In this document: positions 54,055 to 63,808 of the stretch, piece after piece
Layout of the letters: every line of letters begins with the position of its first letter
How positions within the stretch are numbered: position 1 is the stretch's first letter
Assembly: GCF_002286785.1 (NCBI RefSeq)
Contig: NZ_MUJY01000191.1
Location: 62,001 to 126,000, forward strand
Length of the DNA stretch: 64,000 bases
Reading direction: 5' to 3'
From: Pseudomonas sp. PIC25
GTDB taxonomy: Bacteria; Pseudomonadota; Gammaproteobacteria; Pseudomonadales; Pseudomonadaceae
Translations under genes and position numbers: made by a program
Notes under the pieces: model-generated
Told to the model about the DNA's origin: nothing
What the model saw: the letters and a program-made list of their open reading frames with translations, nothing else
Database searches by the model: none

Positions 54055-55137
54055 TCACCCGCTGTCCGTATCGTTCTTCTCCAGCGCCCGCTCGAAGCGC
54101 GGTGTGAACGCCTCGATGAATGCGTTGTGCAGGATCGCCAGGAAGGCCTGTAGCGGGCTGATTTCCTTTTGCTGGAGATTACCGGACAGTTCGATGCGGG
54201 TTGCGAACTGATCTTTCCGCTGGTTTTTCAGGATGCTCTCGCCGCCGCCGACCAGGGCTTCCCAAAGGCCGCGGAAGAAGCCTTTTTCCTCGTTTTCCAT
54301 GTCCTGCTTCCAGTTGAAGACTTCGACGTGGCGAAGAAGCGGCTTGATATAGCCGCTCAACTGGTTGTTCTCCGCCTCGGCTTCGATCACCAGATCGCCG
54401 CGGCCGGCGGCGAAGTCGAAACGGCCGTAGGCGCGGGCGAAATCGTTCAGGCGGGTGAGGTCGACGTCGGTGACGCGCAGCCGTATCTGGAAATCCTCCA
54501 GGTTGCTCAGGGGCTTGAAGTCCGCTTCGGCCTCCAGCGGGGCCTGCCCCAGAATCTGGGCCCGGCCTTCCAAATGGGCGACCCGCTTGCCGTCCTGATC
54601 CAGGTTGGTGAGGTTGTAGACGCTGGCATTGATCGCGGTAGCCTTCAGGTCCACCGGAGGGTCGGACTTGAAGTTGCGGAAGCTGACCTGCCCGTCCACC
54701 ACTTTCAGTTCATGCAGCGTGATCGGCAGCAGCTTTTCCAACTGAGCCCGCCAGTTGACGCCTTCACCGGTCTGCGACTCTTCGCGGGTGCCGCCATCGA
54801 CGAAGTTCAGCTCGGGGCGTTCGAATTCCACCCGGCCCACCACCGCTCGGTCATACCAGAGCGCGCGCCCGCTGATCGAGAGGTCGATGCGCGGCGCATC
54901 GAGGAAGGGGACGGGGATGTCGCGGTCGATCTTGACGATCTTCAGGCCATCGATCCGGTAGCCACCGCGCCACCAGGCGAGGTCCACGTCTTCGATCCGC
55001 CCGCGGTAATCGCCCATCACGGCGAGCTTGTCGTTCAGGTAGTCGCGGATCACATACGGCAGGATGAGGTGGGCCATCACCAGCAACAGGGCTAGGCTCA
55101 GCAGGATCAGGATCGGCAGGCGATAGCGTCTCTTCAT
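54055..55137 (-). CDS. DUF748 / AsmA-like membrane-anchored protein
   Basis: 360 residues. One N-terminal membrane anchor ([24 protein letters not shown]) is followed by a periplasmic region with [41 protein letters not shown] and similar beta-strand repeats. This is the DUF748 pattern, related to AsmA-like proteins thought to work in the envelope (lipid transport or outer membrane upkeep). The C-terminal ~40 residues are charged. It is divergent from cysK with a 112-base gap. Confidence 0.8.
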   Translation of the reverse strand: MKRRYRLPILILLSLALLLVMAHLILPYVIRDYLNDKLAVMGDYRGRIEDVDLAWWRGGYRIDGLKIVKIDRDIPVPFLDAPRIDLSISGRALWYDRAVVGRVEFERPELNFVDGGTREESQTGEGVNWRAQLEKLLPITLHELKVVDGQVSFRNFKSDPPVDLKATAINASVYNLTNLDQDGKRVAHLEGRAQILGQAPLEAEADFKPLSNLEDFQIRLRVTDVDLTRLNDFARAYGRFDFAAGRGDLVIEAEAENNQLSGYIKPLLRHVEVFNWKQDMENEEKGFFRGLWEALVGGGESILKNQRKDQFATRIELSGNLQQKEISPLQAFLAILHNAFIEAFTPRFERALEKNDTDSG

Positions 55138-55249
55138 ATTCTGGGTTGACCATCCGTGCGGTTACCGGTTCCGGCGCGCTGGACGGCGCCGGATCGGCGT
55201 CTTAGGCTTGAAGGCCACCGACAGAGCCTCTTCCGTAAAGGACACGACC

Positions 55250-56224
55250 ATGAGCCGCATCTTCGCAGACAATTCCCAGTCCATCGGCAACACGCCGCTG
55301 GTCATGATCAACCGCCTGGGACCCAAGGGTGTCACGCTGCTGGCCAAGATCGAAGGACGCAACCCGGCCTATTCGGTGAAGTGCCGGATCGGCGCCAGCA
55401 TGATCTGGGATGCCGAGGAGCGCGGGGTGCTCAAGCCGGGCATGACCCTGGTCGAGCCCACCTCTGGCAACACCGGTATCGGCCTGGCCTTCGTCGCCGC
55501 CGCGCGGGGCTACAAGCTGATGCTGACCATGCCTGCCTCCATGAGCCTGGAGCGGCGCAAGGTGCTCAAGGCGCTCGGTGCCGAGCTGGTGCTGACCGAG
55601 CCGGCCAAGGGCATGAAGGGCGCCATCGAGAAGGCGGCGGAAATCGCCGCATCCGACCCCGCGAAGTACTACATGCCGCAACAGTTCGATAACCCGGCCA
55701 ACCCGGCGATCCACGAAAAGACCACCGGGCCGGAAATCTGGAACGACACCGATGGCGGTATCGATGTGCTGGTCGCCGGGGTCGGTACGGGCGGCACCAT
55801 CACCGGCGTGTCGCGCTACATCAAGCAGGTCAAGGGCAAGAAGATCCTCTCGGTGGCGGTGGAACCGATCAGCTCCCCGGTGATCAGCCAGACCATGGCC
55901 GGCGAGGAGGTCAAGCCCAGCCCGCACAAGATCCAGGGAATCGGTGCCGGTTTCGTGCCGAAGAACCTGGACCTGTCGGTCGTCGATCGCGTCGAGCAGG
56001 TCAGCGACGACGAAGCCAAGGCCATGGCCCTGCGCCTGATGCGCGAGGAGGGCATTCTCTGCGGGATTTCCTGCGGCGCCGCCATGGCCGCCGCGGTGCG
56101 CCTGGCCCAGCACCCGGAGATGCAGGGCAAGAACATCGTGGTGATCCTGCCGGACTCGGGCGAACGCTACCTGTCGAGCATGCTGTTCGAGGGACTGTTC
56201 AGCGAGCAGGAGATGGTGCAGTAA
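55250..56224 (+). CDS. cysK: Cysteine synthase A (O-acetylserine sulfhydrylase)
   Basis: 324 residues, equal to the P. aeruginosa enzyme by memory. The PLP lysine is Lys44 ([14 protein letters not shown]), with [17 protein letters not shown] as substrate loop and [16 protein letters not shown] as phosphate loop; [12 protein letters not shown] and the C-terminal [13 protein letters not shown] confirm CysK. It makes cysteine from O-acetylserine and sulfide. It is the housekeeping enzyme and is distinct from the specialised paralogue 6 kb upstream. Confidence 0.95.
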   Translation: MSRIFADNSQSIGNTPLVMINRLGPKGVTLLAKIEGRNPAYSVKCRIGASMIWDAEERGVLKPGMTLVEPTSGNTGIGLAFVAAARGYKLMLTMPASMSLERRKVLKALGAELVLTEPAKGMKGAIEKAAEIAASDPAKYYMPQQFDNPANPAIHEKTTGPEIWNDTDGGIDVLVAGVGTGGTITGVSRYIKQVKGKKILSVAVEPISSPVISQTMAGEEVKPSPHKIQGIGAGFVPKNLDLSVVDRVEQVSDDEAKAMALRLMREEGILCGISCGAAMAAAVRLAQHPEMQGKNIVVILPDSGERYLSSMLFEGLFSEQEMVQ

Positions 56225-56575
56225 GGCGGCGCTTCTTTGAAATACCGCTCCGGGCTGGCCAAGTGCAGCCCGGGCGGCTAGAGTCTTGGCATTCGCCGCC
56301 GCGAGCGGCATTCACGCTGGCACATTTCTCCATGACGATCGGACGACAATCACAGGCATTCGCTGCTGCACCGGAGCATTCCGGCGCCGTGCCGTCGTCG
56401 GTCGTTTCCAACCTCGCTCCGCCACCTGTCGGCGCGCCTCCGGCGCACCGTTCTCCGCCGCCGCCCGCCAGCTGCTGACGCTGGCCGGCTGAGCCGGCGT
56501 TCCCTTGCGAAATCATTGCCGTCGTCGGGCTTGCCGACGGCGCGCTGTCGATTGACGTCTATCAGGTGACGATTC
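56225..56575. other. Intergenic region after cysK
   Basis: No supported gene is present. It holds two GC-rich inverted repeats: GCCGGC/GCCGGC around 56483-56497 and GCCGTCG/CGACGGC (56518-56541) just upstream of the EamA gene. The latter may be a leader hairpin or terminator. AGGTGA at about 56564-56569 is the ribosome site of the following gene. Confidence 0.5.
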
Positions 56576-57469
56576 ATGAACGAGTTGGACAGAAACGCCT
56601 GGGCCGGTTACGGCTCGACCAGTCTGTTCGTGCTGCTCTGGAGCAGTGGCGCGATCTTTTCCAAGTGGGGTCTGGCGTTCGCCTCGCCCTTTGCTTTTCT
56701 CGAAATCCGCTCGGCCATCGCCTTGCTCGGGATACTTCTGCTGGCACCCTGGCTGCGTCTGCATTTGCCGGCCGGTCGGCGTGAGCGCCTGTATGCCCTG
56801 GCGACCGGTGCGGTGCTGCTCGGTGCCTACCAGATTTTCTATCTGCTGGCGCTGGAACTACAGGTGACGCCCGGTGTGATGGCTACGCTGCTGGGTGTCC
56901 AGCCAATCCTCACGGCAATCTGCCTGGAGCGCCGCTTGTCGCCGTCGCGCTGGTGTGGCCTGGGGCTTGGGTTGGGCGGGCTGGTGCTGGTGGTCTATGA
57001 ACGCATCGGGCTGGCCGGCTTGTCCTGGGGCGGCATGCTCTGCGGATTGCTGGCGCTGGCCAGCATCACCTTGGGTTCGATCATGCAGAAGCGCATCCGG
57101 GAGAATCCCCTGGGCACTCTGCCGCTGCAGTACCTGGCGGGACTCCTGTTGTGCTCGGCCTTCGTGCCGTTCCAGCCTTTCCGGGTTGACTGGAGCCTGG
57201 GATTCCTCGTTGCCGTGGGCTGGATGGGGCTGGTCATTTCCCTGCTGGCGACCCTGCTGCTGTACCGGCTGATCGCCCGCGGCAACCTGGTGAATGTCAG
57301 CAGCCTGTTCTATCTGGTACCCGCCGGGACGGCGATCCTTGACTACCTGGTGTTTGGCAACCGCCTGGCAATGCTCAGCCTGGTTGGCATGGGGTTGATC
57401 GTGCTGGGCCTGCTCTTCGTTTTCCGCACACCGGCGGAGGCGCGGGGCAAGATCGCCGAGACGGCTTGA
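56576..57469 (+). CDS. EamA-family (DMT) transporter
   Basis: 297 residues, ten hydrophobic segments in two EamA repeats. The first repeat opens GSTSLFVLLWSSGAIFSKWGLAFASPFAFLEIRSAIALLGI; the second contains LGSIMQKRIRENPLGTLPLQY and SSLFYLVPAGTAILDYLVFGNRLAM. It is probably an exporter of amino acids or metabolites; substrate unknown. It converges on a second EamA gene with a 39-base gap. Confidence 0.9.
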   Translation: MNELDRNAWAGYGSTSLFVLLWSSGAIFSKWGLAFASPFAFLEIRSAIALLGILLLAPWLRLHLPAGRRERLYALATGAVLLGAYQIFYLLALELQVTPGVMATLLGVQPILTAICLERRLSPSRWCGLGLGLGGLVLVVYERIGLAGLSWGGMLCGLLALASITLGSIMQKRIRENPLGTLPLQYLAGLLLCSAFVPFQPFRVDWSLGFLVAVGWMGLVISLLATLLLYRLIARGNLVNVSSLFYLVPAGTAILDYLVFGNRLAMLSLVGMGLIVLGLLFVFRTPAEARGKIAETA

Positions 57470-57508
57470 CGGTCCGGCCCGTGGAGAGTTCGCCTCCACG
57501 GGCCGTAC

Positions 57509-58447
57509 TCACTGCCGTTCTTGCAGAAGCGGACTCTCTTCGTCGGTTCGCTCCTTGGCCGCATCGACCGGCGTCGGCTTCAAGACCAGCCAGAGCGCCA
57601 GGGCGATCAGCGCACCGCCGTAGAGGTAGGCCCAGGACAGCGGTTCGTCTAGCAGCAGCGCGCCCCAGAGTACGCCGAAGGGCGGGATAAGGAAGGTCAC
57701 GGTGCTGGCTTTCACCGGGCCGATATCGTCGAGCAGACGGAAATACAGGATGTAAGCCAGCGCAGTGCAAAACAGGCCGAGCCCGGCCAGGCTCGCCCAG
57801 ACCGCGCCGCCACCCCAATTGGCCGGTGGCTGCACTGCGGTGGCGACGGCGAACAGCGGCAGTAGGAACAGACTGGCGCCCACCTGGCTGCCGAGGGCCA
57901 CCAACCGGCTGTCCAGGCCGCCTTGCTGATTGATCCAGCGCCGTGCGAGGAAACCGGCCAGGCCGTAGCAGGCGGTGGCCACCAAACAGGCGAGGGCGCC
58001 TCCCAGCAGCGTGGTGTCGAAGGCCACTGGCCCGGTGCGGGTCAGCACGGCCACGCCGAGCAGGCCGATCAGTACGCCGCCGGCCTTGGCCAGGGTCAGC
58101 GCCTCGGCGAAGAACAGCGCGCCGATGAGCACGCCCATGAGTGGCGTCGTGGCGTTGAAGATCGCCGAGTAGCCCGCCGGCAACAACTGTGCGGCGATGG
58201 CGTACATGGCGAAGGGAATGCCGGAGCTGAACACGCCCAGCAGCAGACACTGCCTGAGTTTGCCGCGAAAGTCCCAGCCCGCGCGTAACACCAGCAGGAT
58301 CGCCAGCAGCCCGAGAGTGGCCAGCAGCACCCGGAAGAAGGCGGTCGGCAAAACACCGATTACCGGCGCGATGATGCGCATGAACAGAAAGCTGGCGCCC
58401 CAGAGGGCCGCGAGGCTGAGCAGGCGAAGAAAATCGGACGTTTTCAC
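57509..58447 (-). CDS. EamA-family (DMT) transporter
   Basis: 312 residues. A GTG at 58447 behind GGGAG is chosen, giving VKTSDFLRLLSLAALWGASFLFMRIIAPVIGVLPTAFFRV, the normal family N-terminus; longer frames add an unrelated Arg-rich leader. Ten membrane segments; the second repeat contains LAYILYFRLLDDIGPVKASTVTFLIPPFGVLWGALLLDE, typical of RhaT/YedA-like carriers. It ends with a charged tail. Substrate unknown. Confidence 0.9.
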   Translation of the reverse strand: MKTSDFLRLLSLAALWGASFLFMRIIAPVIGVLPTAFFRVLLATLGLLAILLVLRAGWDFRGKLRQCLLLGVFSSGIPFAMYAIAAQLLPAGYSAIFNATTPLMGVLIGALFFAEALTLAKAGGVLIGLLGVAVLTRTGPVAFDTTLLGGALACLVATACYGLAGFLARRWINQQGGLDSRLVALGSQVGASLFLLPLFAVATAVQPPANWGGGAVWASLAGLGLFCTALAYILYFRLLDDIGPVKASTVTFLIPPFGVLWGALLLDEPLSWAYLYGGALIALALWLVLKPTPVDAAKERTDEESPLLQERQ

Positions 58448-58638
58448 GGTGGTCTCCCTGACCGGCAGGAGAACGAAGTGTTGCCCCCGGATCGGGGCTT
58501 GGCAATCCGAAACGCGCTTTTCAATGGTCCAGGCCGTTTTTCGTCGAATGAGACGGCATTTTGCTACTTCCGACCGCTTTCCCTTGGCACGGCCACTGGC
58601 TAAGCTCGCCATTCCGAATTCGCAGCAGAGACTTTCCC

Positions 58639-60363
58639 ATGGTGCAGCAATCGGCCGCAGAGATCGCCCGGCAGATCCTCAATGGCTTCGATGATTACCG
58701 TGAGCACTTCCGGCACATCACCGACGGTGCCCGCGCGCGCTTCGAACAGGCGCAGTGGCAGGAAGCGCAGCGGGCCTCGGCGGCGCGGATCAACCTCTAC
58801 GAGGAAAAGGTCGGAGAAGTGACGGCGCGTCTGCGCGAGACCTTCAACGAGGAGTTGCTGCTGAGCGTCGGGCTCTGGCCATTGGTGAAAAGCGCCTACA
58901 TCGCGCTGATCGACCTGCGTTTCGACGATGAACTGGCGGAGACCTGGTACAACTCGATCTTCTGCGGGCTGTTCAGCCACGATTGCATCAGCGACGGCAC
59001 CATGTTCGTGCATACCACCCGGCCGTCGCTGCGCAGCCACGAGCGCGCCGCCCAGACCCGCAGCTACGACCCGCAGGGGCATCTGCAAGGCATGCTCGAG
59101 CAAATCTTCGAGGACTACCGTTTCGACGTGCCCTACGAGGATCTGCCCCGCGATATGGCGCGCCTCGAAGGGCAACTGCGGCAGAACCTGCCGGACTGGG
59201 TCTGCAAGGACCCGGAGCTGCGCGTGGAGCTGTTCTCCTCGGTGCTCTACCGCAACAAGGGTGCCTACCTGGTCGGGCGTATCTATACCCGCGACGAGCA
59301 ATGGCCGCTGGTAATCCCGCTGCTGCACCGCGAAGGGAAGGGTATCCAGGTCGATGCGCTGATCACCGACGAGGCGGAGGTGTCGATCATCTTCTCCTTC
59401 ACCCGTTCCTACTTCATGGTGGACGTGGCGATTCCGGCGGAATTCGTCGGTTTCCTCAAACGCATCCTGCCGGGCAAGCACATCGCCGAACTCTATACCT
59501 CCATCGGCTTCTACAAGCACGGCAAGTCGGAGTTCTACCGGGCGCTGATCAACCACCTGGCCACCACCGACGACCGTTTCGTCATGGCGCCGGGCGTGCG
59601 GGGCATGGTCATGAGCGTGTTTACCCTGCCGGGCTTCAATACCGTGTTCAAGATCATCAAGGACCGTTTCTCGCCGTCGAAGAACGTCGACCGCGCGACG
59701 GTGATCGAGAAGTACCGGCTGGTAAAGAGTGTCGACCGGGTGGGGCGCATGGCCGATACCCAGGAGTTTTCCGACTTCCGCTTCCCGAAGAGCAAGTTCG
59801 ACCCGGATTGCCTCGCCGAACTGCTGGAAGTGGCGCCCTCTACCGTCGAGATGGAAGGCGATACGGTGTTGGTACGGCACTGTTGGACCGAGCGCCGCAT
59901 GACCCCGTTGAACATCTACCTGGAACACGCCAACGAAGCCCAGGTGCGCGAGGCACTGGAGGATTACGGCCTGGCGATCAAGCAACTGGCGGCGGCGAAT
60001 ATCTTCCCCGGCGACATGCTGCTGAAGAACTTCGGCGTTACCCGTCATGGCCGGGTGGTGTTCTACGACTACGACGAGATCAGCTTTCTCACCGAGGTGA
60101 ACTTCCGCCGCATCCCGCCGCCGCGTTATCCGGAGGACGAGATGTCCTCCGAGCCCTGGTATTCGGTGGCACCCAACGACGTGTTCCCGGAGGAGTTCCC
60201 GCGTTTCCTCTTCGCCGACATCAACCAGCGCCGGCTTTTCGCCAAGCTGCATGGCGATCTTTATGACGCGGATTACTGGAAGAGCCTGCAGGACGCCATC
60301 CGCGCGGGCAAGGTGATCGACGTGTTTCCGTACCGGCGCAAGGCCGAGGAAGCGGTGAGTTAA
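58639..60363 (+). CDS. aceK: Isocitrate dehydrogenase kinase/phosphatase
   Basis: 574 residues, usual length. AceK phosphorylates and dephosphorylates isocitrate dehydrogenase to divert flux to the glyoxylate shunt during growth on acetate or fatty acids. Family stretches include [59 protein letters not shown] and the C-terminal [28 protein letters not shown], which holds catalytic Asp/Asn residues. It fits with the lipase/FadL lipid-use genes of this window. A weak GC hairpin (60371-60390) follows. Confidence 0.95.
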   Translation: MVQQSAAEIARQILNGFDDYREHFRHITDGARARFEQAQWQEAQRASAARINLYEEKVGEVTARLRETFNEELLLSVGLWPLVKSAYIALIDLRFDDELAETWYNSIFCGLFSHDCISDGTMFVHTTRPSLRSHERAAQTRSYDPQGHLQGMLEQIFEDYRFDVPYEDLPRDMARLEGQLRQNLPDWVCKDPELRVELFSSVLYRNKGAYLVGRIYTRDEQWPLVIPLLHREGKGIQVDALITDEAEVSIIFSFTRSYFMVDVAIPAEFVGFLKRILPGKHIAELYTSIGFYKHGKSEFYRALINHLATTDDRFVMAPGVRGMVMSVFTLPGFNTVFKIIKDRFSPSKNVDRATVIEKYRLVKSVDRVGRMADTQEFSDFRFPKSKFDPDCLAELLEVAPSTVEMEGDTVLVRHCWTERRMTPLNIYLEHANEAQVREALEDYGLAIKQLAAANIFPGDMLLKNFGVTRHGRVVFYDYDEISFLTEVNFRRIPPPRYPEDEMSSEPWYSVAPNDVFPEEFPRFLFADINQRRLFAKLHGDLYDADYWKSLQDAIRAGKVIDVFPYRRKAEEAVS

Positions 60364-60407
60364 AGTGGAGGGCGGCCTTCGGCCGCTCCCTGCGGTTTTG
60401 GGTTAAT

Positions 60408-60514
60408 GGTTCCCACGCTCCCGCGTGGGAACCTCTGTCAGGACGCTCCGCGTCCCGCTCACGCAAGCGGACGCGGAGCGTCCGGGGCTGCATTCCCACG
60501 CGGAGCGTAGGAAC
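60408..60514. repeat. Composite inverted-repeat element (intergenic palindromic repeat)
   Basis: The element contains GGTTCCCACGC/GCGTGGGAACC (60408-60433, 4-base loop), then GGACGCTCCGCGTCC (60441-60455) and its exact reverse complement GGACGCGGAGCGTCC (60469-60483), and a degenerate TTCCCACGCGGAGCGTAGGAAC (60493-60514). The outer and inner arms mirror each other around about 60462, so the whole ~107 bases is one large inverted repeat made of smaller palindromes. It resembles the dispersed intergenic repeats of Pseudomonas and could work as a terminator or RNA structure. Confidence 0.75.
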
Positions 60515-60901
60515 GATCTCAACCGTAGGGGGAATTCATTCGCCCTGATTCTTCGTTCCTGCAGTCAACGCAGCATCGATTCGTGTATGCGGTTTGGTAT
60601 ACAAATTTCTTGATCTTCTCGGTCATTCCAGCCTGTTACCGCTGTTTCTCTTTCCCATGTGTCGAAACGCACCGTCACGGTGCGCTGCCGCACTCGTTGC
60701 GGGCATCTTCGGTACAGGAAGAACTTGTCCGTTTGGACGGCTTTCTGTGATTCGACTCTGAAAACCAATCGCTTAGCGCTTTCCGGCAGAAACGGAAAAG
60801 GCAGGTGGCACACATCATGCCTTTTAATTCGTATACAAAAACTGCCATGACAGGTTCAGGTGCTGTATACGGCTGTCGGGCGATACCCAGGGAGAGCGTT
60901 C
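60515..60901. promoter_or_regulatory. AT-richer control region of the NCS1 permease
   Basis: No supported gene. The region is AT-richer than its flanks. GTATACAAA occurs twice in the same direction (60597-60605 and 60831-60839) and GTATAC a third time (60865-60870), near the permease start. A hairpin CGCACCG/CGGTGCG lies around 60669-60685. The GTATAC motifs look like regulator half-sites, possibly for a GntR-type protein; the regulator is not in the window. GGGAGAG at 60890-60896 is the ribosome site. Confidence 0.45.
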
Positions 60902-62359
60902 ATGAGCGAGCAGCAACGTCCGGCCGGCTACAGCCCGCGCCTGCACAACCACGATCTCGGCCCCGTGCCGCAGACATGGAACTGGTACAACATCTTTGCC
61001 TTCTGGATGAGCGACGTGCACAGCGTCGGCGGCTATGTTTTCGCCGCCAGCCTGTTCGCCCTTGGCCTGGCCAGTTGGCAGGTGCTCATCGCGCTGCTGC
61101 TGGGTATCTGCATCATCCAGGCGATCGCCAATCTGGTGGCCAGGCCCAGTCAGATGGCGGCGGTGCCGTATCCGGTGATCTGCCGGCTGGCTTTCGGCGT
61201 GTTCGGCGCGAACATCCCGGCGGTGATCCGGGGGCTGATCGCCGTCGCTTGGTACGGCATCCAGACCTACCTGGCGTCCAGTGCGCTGATCATCGTGGTG
61301 TTGCGCTTCTTCCCGGAGATGGCCAGCCTGCACGAGGTGACCTTCCTCGGCCTGTCCTACCTCGGCTGGTTCGGCTTCCTCTCGCTCTGGTTCGTCCAGG
61401 CGCTGGTGTTCTGGTGGGGGATGGAGGCGATCCGCCGTTTCATCGACTTCGCCGGCCCGGCCGTGTATGCCGTGATGTTCGTGCTGGCGGCCTGGATCGT
61501 CTGGAAGGCCGGCTGGGAGAACATCAGCTTCACCCTGGCGGAGAAGGAGCTGTCCGGCTGGGCCGCCTTCGGCCAAGTGATCATGGCCATCGCCCTGGTG
61601 GTGTCCTACTTTTCGGGGCCAACGCTCAATTTCGGTGACTTCAGCCGCTACTGCCGCAGCATGCAGGATGTCCGGCGTGGCAATTTCTGGGGCTTGCCGG
61701 TGAACTTCCTGGCTTTCTCCCTGGTGACCGTGGTGATCGTCTCCGGCACTTTGCCGATTTTCGGCGAGATGATCCATGACCCGATCGCTACCGTCGCGCG
61801 CATCGACAACACCACCGCCGTGCTGCTCGGCGCTTTCACCTTCGTTACCGCCACCATTGGCATCAACATCGTCGCCAACTTCGTCTCCCCGGCCTTCGAC
61901 TTCGCTAACGTCGCGCCCAGCCGCATCAGTTGGCGCGCCGGCGGCATGATCGCCGCGGTGGCGTCGGTGTTCATCACGCCCTGGAACCTGTTCAACAACC
62001 CCGAGGTGATCCACTACACCCTGGATGTGCTGGCGGCTTTCATCGGCCCGCTGTTCGGCATCCTGCTGGTGGACTTCTATCTGGTGCAGAAGCAGAAGAT
62101 CGACGTCGATGCGTTGTTCGACGACAGCCCCAACGGGCGCTACTGGTATCGCAACGGGGTCAACTGGGTCGCGGTACAGGCGCTGGTGCCGGCAGCGCTG
62201 ATCGGCCTGTGCTTCACCTTCGTGCCCTGGTTCCAGCCGATCGCCAATTTCGCCTGGTTCACCGGTTGCTTCCTCGGCGGGGCGTTCTTCTATGCGCTCA
62301 GCCGGTTCGCTCCCCGCAGTGCCTCTGCGACCGGGCAGGAAGCCGCGTCGCTGGGCTGA
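60902..62359 (+). CDS. NCS1-family nucleobase/hydantoin permease
   Basis: 485 residues, about twelve hydrophobic segments. NCS1 motifs are seen: WNWYNIFAFWMSDVHSVGGYVFAASLF, PYPVICRLAFGVFGANIPAVIRGLIAVAWYGIQTYLASSAL, SGPTLNFGDFSRYCRS and ANFVSPAFDFANVAPSRISW. It should import a nucleobase, hydantoin, allantoin or thiamine-like compound with Na+ or H+; the exact substrate is unknown. It stands alone, with a terminator after it and a long control region before it. Confidence 0.9.
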   Translation: MSEQQRPAGYSPRLHNHDLGPVPQTWNWYNIFAFWMSDVHSVGGYVFAASLFALGLASWQVLIALLLGICIIQAIANLVARPSQMAAVPYPVICRLAFGVFGANIPAVIRGLIAVAWYGIQTYLASSALIIVVLRFFPEMASLHEVTFLGLSYLGWFGFLSLWFVQALVFWWGMEAIRRFIDFAGPAVYAVMFVLAAWIVWKAGWENISFTLAEKELSGWAAFGQVIMAIALVVSYFSGPTLNFGDFSRYCRSMQDVRRGNFWGLPVNFLAFSLVTVVIVSGTLPIFGEMIHDPIATVARIDNTTAVLLGAFTFVTATIGINIVANFVSPAFDFANVAPSRISWRAGGMIAAVASVFITPWNLFNNPEVIHYTLDVLAAFIGPLFGILLVDFYLVQKQKIDVDALFDDSPNGRYWYRNGVNWVAVQALVPAALIGLCFTFVPWFQPIANFAWFTGCFLGGAFFYALSRFAPRSASATGQEAASLG

Positions 62360-62387
62360 GGCGGGCCCATCTTTCGTTGTGCCGGAG

Positions 62388-62425
62388 GCGGGTTTTCCGT
62401 AGGGAAGGCCCGCCGCGCATTTTTC
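62388..62425 (+). terminator. Rho-independent terminator after the NCS1 permease
   Basis: GCGGG..TTCC and GGAA..CCCGC pair (with a two-base internal mismatch) around a short loop, followed closely by CGCGCATTTTT. It lies 30 bases past the permease stop. Confidence 0.6.
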
Positions 62426-62502
62426 CCCTCCGCTCCGTTAGAACTATCTGCGAGCGGGGCCGTCGATCCTGTATTGGCTGCCTGTCGATAAGGATCGCTC
62501 CC

Positions 62503-62754
62503 ATGGATCAGCAAAACCCTCTCGGAACGGTGTTCGTGGTGTTCGCCGGGTTGTTCCTGTGCATCGTGCTCGCCGGTTTCGCCCACGGCGCCGTGCCGCT
62601 CACGGCACATCCCTTCCCGTCGATCAAGCGTGACGCCGGCTTTGCCGGCAAGGCCTCGCCGACGCCATCCGTTGTCAGCCGGCCGGTCCGAGCGGGTGGC
62701 GAGATCGGCTTCGGCGCCGGCCGCGACTCGCATGAGGCAAAGGTTCAGCCCTAG
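62503..62754 (+). CDS. Small single-span membrane protein, unknown
   Basis: 83 residues from ATG 62503 with AAGGAT upstream. An N-terminal hydrophobic segment (LGTVFVVFAGLFLCIVLAGFAHGAVPL) precedes a short soluble tail rich in Pro, Gly and Arg. No family was recognised. The ribosome site and hydropathy support a real gene, but conservation was not tested. Confidence 0.5.
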   Translation: MDQQNPLGTVFVVFAGLFLCIVLAGFAHGAVPLTAHPFPSIKRDAGFAGKASPTPSVVSRPVRAGGEIGFGAGRDSHEAKVQP

Positions 62755-62890
62755 TTGGCCGGAGGCGGAATCGACTGAACTGTCGTTCGTCAGGCAAATC
62801 GCCATGACGCAAGGCAAAACGGCAGGCAGCATCTAGGCTTTGAAAAGAGGGCAGGGCCCTCGTCCCCAGCTCATCAGAGGAGTGCAGTCG

Positions 62891-63004
62891 ATGAAAGCAT
62901 GGTTTGAACGTTGGGTCTGGAATCTGAGCGTCGCCCTTGGCCTGGTGGAGCCGCCGCGCCCGATCGAAGTCCGCCAGGAGGCGCAGCCCCGGCAACGGCA
63001 TTAA
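62891..63004 (+). CDS. 37-residue peptide ORF, unknown
   Basis: ATG 62891 follows GAGGAG (62877-62882). The product starts MKAWFERWVWNLSVALGLV and has a Pro/Arg-rich end (RQEAQPRQRH). It looks amphipathic. The stop overlaps the 3' end of the convergent hydrolase gene by four bases. Function unknown; too short for confident assignment. Confidence 0.4.
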   Translation: MKAWFERWVWNLSVALGLVEPPRPIEVRQEAQPRQRH

Positions 63005-63729
63005 GGCTTGTGGCTGCGCAGCCAGTCGTCGATCAACTGGCGCAGGCGTTCGCCGGAAAAGCTCGGGAAATGCCCGCCATGCACGGTGCGCACCGGTAGC
63101 CGGCGCAGCCGGAGCAGGCTGTTGGCGTAGTCGTCCCGGTCCGAATGGTAGGCGTCGTCTATCAGCGGACCGTCATAGACGATATCGCCCGAGAACAGCG
63201 TTTGCGTCTTCTCTTCCCACAGGCTGATGCCGCCCGGCGAATGGCCGGGGGTGTGCAGCACCTGCAATACCCGGTCGCCCAGATCGAGCACATCGCCCTC
63301 ATCGATCAGCCGCGTCGCTGGCGCCGCCTTCACCTGATATTCCGCATAGCACAACGGGCAGTCCGGGTGGGCTTCGAACATCTCGTCGCCAACGTAGGGA
63401 TCGGCCAGGGTGTTGGACCGGGTCGGTGAGGCGAGGATGTCCGCTTCCGCCGGGTGCACCAGGCGCTCGGGGAATTCATGATGACCGGCGATGTGATCGA
63501 AGTGCGTATGGCTGGCCACTGCCAGCAGTGGGCGTTCGGTCAGCCAGGGTAACTGCTCGCGCAGGCTGACCAGCCCGGAACCGGAATCGATCAGCACATC
63601 GCGGTCACGGCCCTGCACGTGCCACAGGTTGCAGCGGTAGAACGGGCGGATGTAGGGCTCGTGGATCAGGCTGATGCCGTCGTAACGGTGCTCCACCTCG
63701 AACCAGCGGTCGCGGCTGACGATCTTCAT
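63001..63729 (-). CDS. Metallo-beta-lactamase-fold hydrolase
   Basis: 242 residues. The di-zinc motif SHTHFDHIAGHHEF (HxHxDH) is followed by a His in HTPGHSPGGISL, Asp in LFSGDIVYDGP and a final His in VHGGHFPSFSGE, so the metal site is complete. DVLIDSGSGLVSL is the usual front. Family members hydrolyse thioesters, lactones or phosphoesters; the substrate is unknown. It is downstream of a cytosine-permease-like gene on the same strand. Confidence 0.9.
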   Translation of the reverse strand: MKIVSRDRWFEVEHRYDGISLIHEPYIRPFYRCNLWHVQGRDRDVLIDSGSGLVSLREQLPWLTERPLLAVASHTHFDHIAGHHEFPERLVHPAEADILASPTRSNTLADPYVGDEMFEAHPDCPLCYAEYQVKAAPATRLIDEGDVLDLGDRVLQVLHTPGHSPGGISLWEEKTQTLFSGDIVYDGPLIDDAYHSDRDDYANSLLRLRRLPVRTVHGGHFPSFSGERLRQLIDDWLRSHKP

Positions 63730-63808
63730 GGCGTTCCCTCATGGATTGTCGGCTCATTGTAGAGCCTGCTGCCCGCGACAAACGGCTCGCGGGCAGCACG
63801 CCATGTCA

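Noticed and set aside
58600-60252. A 550-codon open frame antisense to aceK
   Set aside because: aceK on the plus strand is full-length with conserved motifs; the antisense frame has no recognisable protein features.
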